From the NCBI GenBank assembly GCA_019454045.1, contig SKCR01051199.1, forward strand, positions 297,862 through 361,861: a stretch of DNA of 64,000 bases, in the 5' to 3' direction. Position numbers and translations under genes: made by a program. This document shows, piece by piece, positions 58,713-64,000 of this stretch (positions are counted from its first letter, which is position 1; each line of letters opens with the position of its first letter). The notes under the pieces were generated by a model that saw nothing but the letters and a program-made list of their open reading frames with translations, made no database searches and was not told where the DNA came from. The DNA comes from Zanthoxylum bungeanum (lineage: Eukaryota; Streptophyta; Magnoliopsida; Sapindales; Rutaceae).

Positions 58713-61350
58713 AATTATTGGAGTTGATGCTCTAAGCGCCAATCTGAATCGTATTTATGATATGTTCATGAACACAAATAATCATGTTTCCATAGTATTT
58801 TCCATTTAATGGTAGCATCTCTTGTCTTTTGTATATATATTTGATCTAATTTAGTTTAGATCGAAACTAATTGAAGTTTAGTGATGTATATATTAGACAA
58901 AAACCCGAGAATATACAATCATTACACATTGAGGGGTGTCACTACTTGTAGTATATTCTCAAATAAAGTTCCCGGTCGAGATTTGCTGACACGAGTCGTT
59001 TAATAAAATCCGTTGAGACTAGTACATGTTGTATATCGAGATTTGGTCCAATGGTTTATCCCAATGAATCATGAGTCTTGGGAGTCTTGTATAGACATGT
59101 AGGTATTCATTTGATGAATACTGGACGATTCACCTGAAGTATTCCTAATAAATGGCACACCAACATCAATATGAACCTTCTTGAGTTGAGTAATATATCT
59201 AATCATTTGACTTGAGATACCACCGTGGATGTATGAGTGATCCTTCACACTTTGACAACAGTCACGTAGGGTGTAGACCGATGCTCATGATATCATGTGA
59301 TATATCCAGAGAAAATTTGTCAGTCGCGTGTGCAAGATATAGGCATCCATTTCGTGATATTTAAATCTCTTATCATCGTATATTTTGGAAATGAGTTACG
59401 AATGTTGATTGAGGGATGACGAATATGTCGCGACAAATATATGAATTGTACATTACAAAGATTTGACGTTCTTATCTATATTTCTGGTACAATTCAGATA
59501 GCTTATGACAGATGGACTATACGGTATGGTTAGGCCTCAACTTGTATGGTTCAGCGTAGTTATCTGTGGTCGTCATAATTTATAAGTGGGCGATTATGAA
59601 CACGGAATGTGTTCCGTGACAGATATACCTGAACCTAAAGAGTCTCATTAATAAAGTATACTCGTAAACCACTAGGGCAATTAATTACGAATATATTGAA
59701 AATTTGTTACTCAACATATGCCGAGGTATTTTTTATATTTAATGTGCATATGTATATGATACATAATTTGATTAGATACATGTTAGAATTTTGACACATG
59801 TAAAAATAATTAATTTAATAATTATTGAATATTATTGGAATATTATTTAATTTCATTTATTATATATGCTTTATAACTTGGTACATTTATGACCATATAT
59901 TTGGCTTAATTTTGGCCAAGTATTTTGATTGTTAAAATGAAAAAAATACTCCTCCCTATTTAAATAGAAAAATTCGGCCAAATGAAAAAGTGAGATGAAA
60001 TTTGTTTTCATTTTTTATTTTGGCTTGGAGAACTCAAAGTGTTGAGTTTAGGCCTTAAAAATTAAGTTTTTTTAATCCACCAAAATTATAGTGTGAGAGA
60101 GAATTTGGAAGCATATCAAAGCTTGTATTGGCAATTAAGATAATTTCCAACTCTAATTTTGATTGAAATTATTTTTTATGCTTATAAGTTATTACATATA
60201 ATGTGATATTATTTCTTTTATATTTGGTGTTGATTTTGTGCTTAGAAATCTAATTAGAACTCTAATTGCATGCATGTGTAGAATTAATTTGACTAATTAA
60301 TGTAATTAAGTCAAATTATAATGTAGGACACCAAATTGCTATTCTATAATTGCTTAAGTCACTATTTGGTTACATAAAATTATTCTTGAGTTGCTTTATA
60401 ATGGTTGACTCTCAATTGGCAATAAGAGATTTAGATTTGCATGATTTTGAATTAATTATGAGATTAATTTGATTAATTGTATAATTAATTCATTTATGAC
60501 TAATTTTATGAAATTGAGATGTTGTGGATAAAATTGGATGTGTAATAATATGTAGAAAAAATTTCTGAAATTTTCGAAATCGTTCCGGAAGCGATTTTGG
60601 AATATTCCGTAAATATCATAATAGGGGCAAAATCATAATTTATTGAAATTATGGTTATTTGGTCATTGCTATAGTACTTGGACTACTGTAGCAATGCGTA
60701 TAATGTGTAGAATTTTTTTAAAATTTTCCGAAATCATTTCGGAAGTGTTTTGGGAATTTTTGGCAAAAACCGAACTAAGTAAAAATGGTAATTTATTTAA
60801 ATTACAGTGATCAGCCACTGCTACAGTTTTGGATCAATGTAGTAGTAGGTTGGTCTGTTTCCACGAGTGAACTGATCGCCCGGTTATTCCTTGGTGACCC
60901 AGAATTATTCTTGAGTTGCTTTATGGTGGTTGACTCTCAATTGACAATTAGATATTTATATTTGCATGGTTTTAAATTAATTAGGAGATTAATTTGATTA
61001 GTTATGTAATAATTTAATTATGGCTAATTTGTGAAATTGAGATGTTGTGGATGAAATTGGATGTGTAATAATACGTAGGAAAAATTTCTGAAATCGTTCC
61101 GGAAGCGATTTAGAAATTTTCCTTAAATATCACAACATGGGCAAAATCATAATTTATTAAAATTACGGATATTTGGCCATTGTTATAGTATTCGGAATAC
61201 TATAGCAATACGTATAATGTGTATAAAAATTTCGGAATAGTTCTGGAAATATTTTTGGGAATTTTCAACAAAAACCTAACTAAGGGCAAAATGATAATTT
61301 ACTAAAATTACAATGAAATATTAATATGCTTTTTGAAACATCTATAACCA
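58713..61350 (+). repeat. Old 3' LTR of the plus-strand element
   Basis: Starts TATTGGAGTTGATGCTCTAA (TG changed to TA) and aligns with 46,194-49,140 and, inverted, with the solo LTR at 30,051. A TATA-like CCTATTTAAATAG lies near 59,955-59,967. The right half carries a 525-bp tandem duplication. Its end is cut or masked by the hAT element at 61,358. Confidence 0.65.
60379..61345 (+). repeat. 525-bp tandem duplication in an LTR
   Basis: Units begin ATTATTCTTGAGTTGCTTTA at 60,379 and 60,904. Each contains an imperfect palindrome, AAATCGTTCCGGAAGCGATT, and a following phrase on carbon-copy spacing (GGGGCAAAATCATAATTTAT). The second unit is diverged by roughly a tenth by eye. Confidence 0.8.
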
Positions 61351-61357
61351 CTAGTTT

Positions 61358-62127
61358 TATGGGTGGGCAAAAAAACCGACCGAACCGAACCAAATCGTAA
61401 ACCGGACCGAATTTACGGTTTTTTTCCTAACGGTTGGTTTGCGATTCGGATTGGCACACCCCAAACGGTTTACGGTTCGGATCAGATGCTAAACCGAACC
61501 GCACCTGTTAAACCGAACCGAACCGTTAAAATTAAAAAATTATACATATTTATAAAAAGATTTACATTTTTCTTTTAATTTTATTTTATGTTTTCTTTTT
61601 ATTAGTATGTTAATACTTTTATTCTTAATTTTTTTGTTAATATATTTTTTTGTTAATACTTTTATTCTTAAATTTATATGTTAATAATTTTATTCTTAAA
61701 TTTTTTGTTTTATGGTTTATTCTTGAAAGTAAGCTGTTGGATTTATCTCTTAATTAGAATGATGGTAGCATCATTATTTGAGGTAATTTTTAAAAAAGAC
61801 AAGAATTAATTGTGCCTCATTTTTCAATCCTCTATTGAGTGCATGTGTTCTCTGGAGTCACAGCTTACACCGTAGCACTTCATACTATTTGTTCGCTAGA
61901 CTAGTTTTTTTTTTTTTGTCTTCACTTAAGTGGATGAATTTTTTTAAGTAGAATAATCAGTAAACCGAACCGAACCAATCCGTAAACCGCTGGTTTAAAA
62001 AAATTTCAATCCGAACCAAACCGTTATTTAATGGTTTGGTTTGAGAGATAAAAAAACCGGACCGTAAAATATGATTTGGTTCGATTTTTAGCAAAATCTG
62101 AACCAAACCGAACCGCGTCCACCCCTA
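61358..62127. mobile_element. hAT-like non-autonomous element with CCGAACCG ends
   Basis: Left end TATGGGTGGGC followed by repeated ACCGAACCGAACC; right end, read inverted, TAGGGGTGGACGCGGTTCGG. Flanks CACTAGTT and CACTACTA may be a decayed 8-bp duplication. The core is AT-rich and codes for nothing. Confidence 0.6.
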
Positions 62128-62400
62128 CACTACTACACTTTAGAGGTATCTCTTGCTTTCTCTGCATTTTGTTGATGTTTTGCGCTGCTCTTTGTTGATG
62201 TTTCGTGTATTTTTAAATTTCTCAATGCATATCATTTGAAAAATAAAAAAATTTTAATTCAAATATTAAAGCATATAGTTTATCACTATAAATATTGATT
62301 AAAAAAAAAGATACATAAGTACATTATATATTGAAAAATATGTACACATACCGTTTTAAAAAAAAAAACATAATATAAAATTAATATAAACATTTAATGG

Positions 62401-62700
62401 CTTTGACCCTTAGCCAACTTAGGCGGTTGCCTAGGGCCTCATCCCAAATAAATGAACCATAAAAATTTGTGTTTATACATTTAAATATATTATTAATTTA
62501 TTATTAATTTTTATATAAAAAATGATAAAATTTTCTTAATTGATTAGTTAATTATAGTATAGAATTATGAAAATTATAAAATTATTACATTTTAATACAT
62601 TTTTATCTTGATATTTCTTATTTTTCTAAAAATATCTTTAATTAAACAAGGTTCGCTAAAAATTTTCACTGAAGGCCCCAAAATACTTGAGCCGCCCCTA
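62401..62700. mobile_element. Possible short hAT-like MITE
   Basis: Left phrase TTAGGCGGTTGCCTAGGGCC and right end, inverted, CTAGGGGCGGCTCAAGTATT bracket about 300 bp of AT-rich DNA. I recognise the right end from plant repeats. No target duplication was found. Confidence 0.35.
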
Positions 62701-64000
62701 GTTCAAATTAAATCTAAAATTAATATATTAAAATTATAATAGAAGATGACCTACAAATATATGTGATCCATCACGCAAGTTAATTTGCAAATTTAAACAT
62801 TTTCTTGAAAGTCTCTCGTTAAGAATGAAAGCTCAAGCCCAAAAATTCCCATCCCAAACCCAAATGGGATCCAAATTAAAACCTTCGTAGGTCGACCCAC
62901 CCGCCCACTTAACTTGACAACCAACCAGGAATATCATGCATGTCATGCCATGAAATATTGCATGATGACATGCACATGCACATGCACATCTGGTAACATA
63001 ACATAACATAACATTGATGGCATGCATGATGAAAAGTGAGTAGAAAGAGAAAGTAGGAAGCAAATGCGAAGCAAGCACTGCACAGTAACATTTATTTACT
63101 TAACACTGATTTGCAGCAGTAAGCTAGCAGAAGAAACATCATTTTTTTATTTTTTTATTTTTTTACTTTATTTTATTTTTATTTATTTATTTATTTATTT
63201 ATTATTTTTTAACTTTTTGTTAAGAGAGTCAAATATACGTCTCTGCTTTGGCAGAGTAATTCCAGCCCCTCATTTATTCTTTTTCTTTGGCTCGTTCTCT
63301 TCTCTTGCTGCTGTTTTCTTTTTTTATTTTTATTTTTATTTTTATTTTTATTAAGTCGAGAAAACTTTTGATTTTTGTTTTGTTATAATAACAAACGGGT
63401 CCCTATGGTTTTATGATTTATCGTTAATAGCACTTTTAATCAATTTATATCAAATAAATCTAGAGACTCCTTGTGTTTTGGGCTGAGCAGTTGGATTAGA
63501 ATTCGATAGCAAATTACTTCAAGAGTGATCGAATGATATGAGATTTATAAAAAACCATCGAATGAGAATAAAAAATTCAAAACATATTTCTCAAAATCCT
63601 CCAAAAATCACTAAAAATCACTCATTTATGATGAAAAATTAAACAATCTAAGAGTCTTTAGTTGCCCCTAATAGCATAGTTCGGTTGGCCAAAGTAAGCG
63701 CTTTCATAGCGCAACACCTGGGGTGTGAGCCTTATGGGAGATAATGGATTAAAATATATTTAAGCTTACAAACCCCTTTACCTTCAAAAAAATAATTCTA
63801 AAAGTCATTAATTAAGTTAATATGAATATGGATTATTTCGATATAAATAGAAAAATTATCATTATTAAAGAAAATATAACAAATTAACGATATATGTGTT
63901 ATTATTCATGTAATAATCGTTTAAATCGAAATATATTTTCATTTTTCATCGTTCCTAACAAAATCATTCTTTTTTTTTGCACCAAATCATCAACCAAAAT
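62701..64000. other. Unassigned right end of the window
   Basis: No gene is supported. Short repeats are present: ACATGC and ATAAC runs at about 62,965-63,013, TTTA runs at 63,140-63,205 and TTTTTA runs at 63,318-63,353. A patch at about 63,670-63,790 (TAGCATAGTTCGGTTGGCC, then a CACCTGGGGTGTGAGCC phrase and TACAAACCCC) loosely resembles a tRNA-derived SINE, but the boxes are too weak to call. Confidence 0.4.

Noticed and set aside
63064..63354. 96-codon Phe/Tyr-rich frame
   Set aside because: Translation of T-rich simple repeats.
63670..63790. Another SINE
   Set aside because: Box A and box B matches are too weak and only one copy is present in the window.

Overview
This window is AT-rich nuclear DNA from a flowering plant, most likely a eudicot. 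The evidence is one spliced gene of a plant transcription-factor family (NF-YA) with small exons and GT/AG or GC/AG introns. Most of the rest is nested plant-type LTR retrotransposons, hAT and Mutator-like short DNA elements, tRNA-derived SINEs and a piece of plastid DNA. No prokaryotic-style operon, CRISPR array or viral genome is seen. Most open frames in the window are chance frames in repeats.

Left part (1-11,500): a 424-bp Mutator-like MITE with a perfect 9-bp target duplication, two SINE copies and a composite DNA-element region lead up to the NF-YA gene. Its coding exons are 4917-4944, 5712-5854, 8158-8259, 8380-8544 and 8729-8914, giving 207 residues. The 2.3-kb intron holds a GC-ended hAT-like element and a SINE. 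The next-to-last exon ends at a GC rather than GT splice donor. A second hAT-like element and a relic with a Met-tRNA primer site follow.

Middle (11,500-34,300): a gag-only, Athila-like LTR element on the minus strand (11,529-17,379, TSD GTGTC) carries an array of seven paired GGCGCC boxes upstream of its TATA box. Two SINEs follow. Next is an 896-bp hAT element (19,781-20,676, 8-bp TSD AATGTATA) that contains rearranged plastid rRNA-operon DNA. After an AT-rich stretch, an older LTR is split by a 7.1-kb non-coding LTR element (22,390-29,471, TSD AAAAA). A 2.4-kb solo LTR (30,051-32,455, TSD CATAG) follows.

Right part (34,300-64,000): a decayed Ty3-type gag on the plus strand; an LTR fragment; an Athila-like element on the minus strand truncated inside reverse transcriptase (about 38,216-46,193) and split by a 3.06-kb LTR (40,101-43,159); and an old plus-strand element with LTRs at about 46,194-49,140 and 58,713-61,350. 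Inside that old element lie a complete but inactive Ty1/copia element (49,644-56,253) and a solo LTR (56,514-58,501, TSD TGTCG). The end of the window has hAT-like elements, simple repeats and unassigned sequence.

The most notable structures are the hAT element carrying plastid DNA, the evenly spaced GGCGCC double boxes, and a 53-bp CGTTCGAACG repeat shared between two unrelated LTR elements. Statements about plastid, retrotransposon and NF-YA relatives rest on remembered family sequences; no database search was run.
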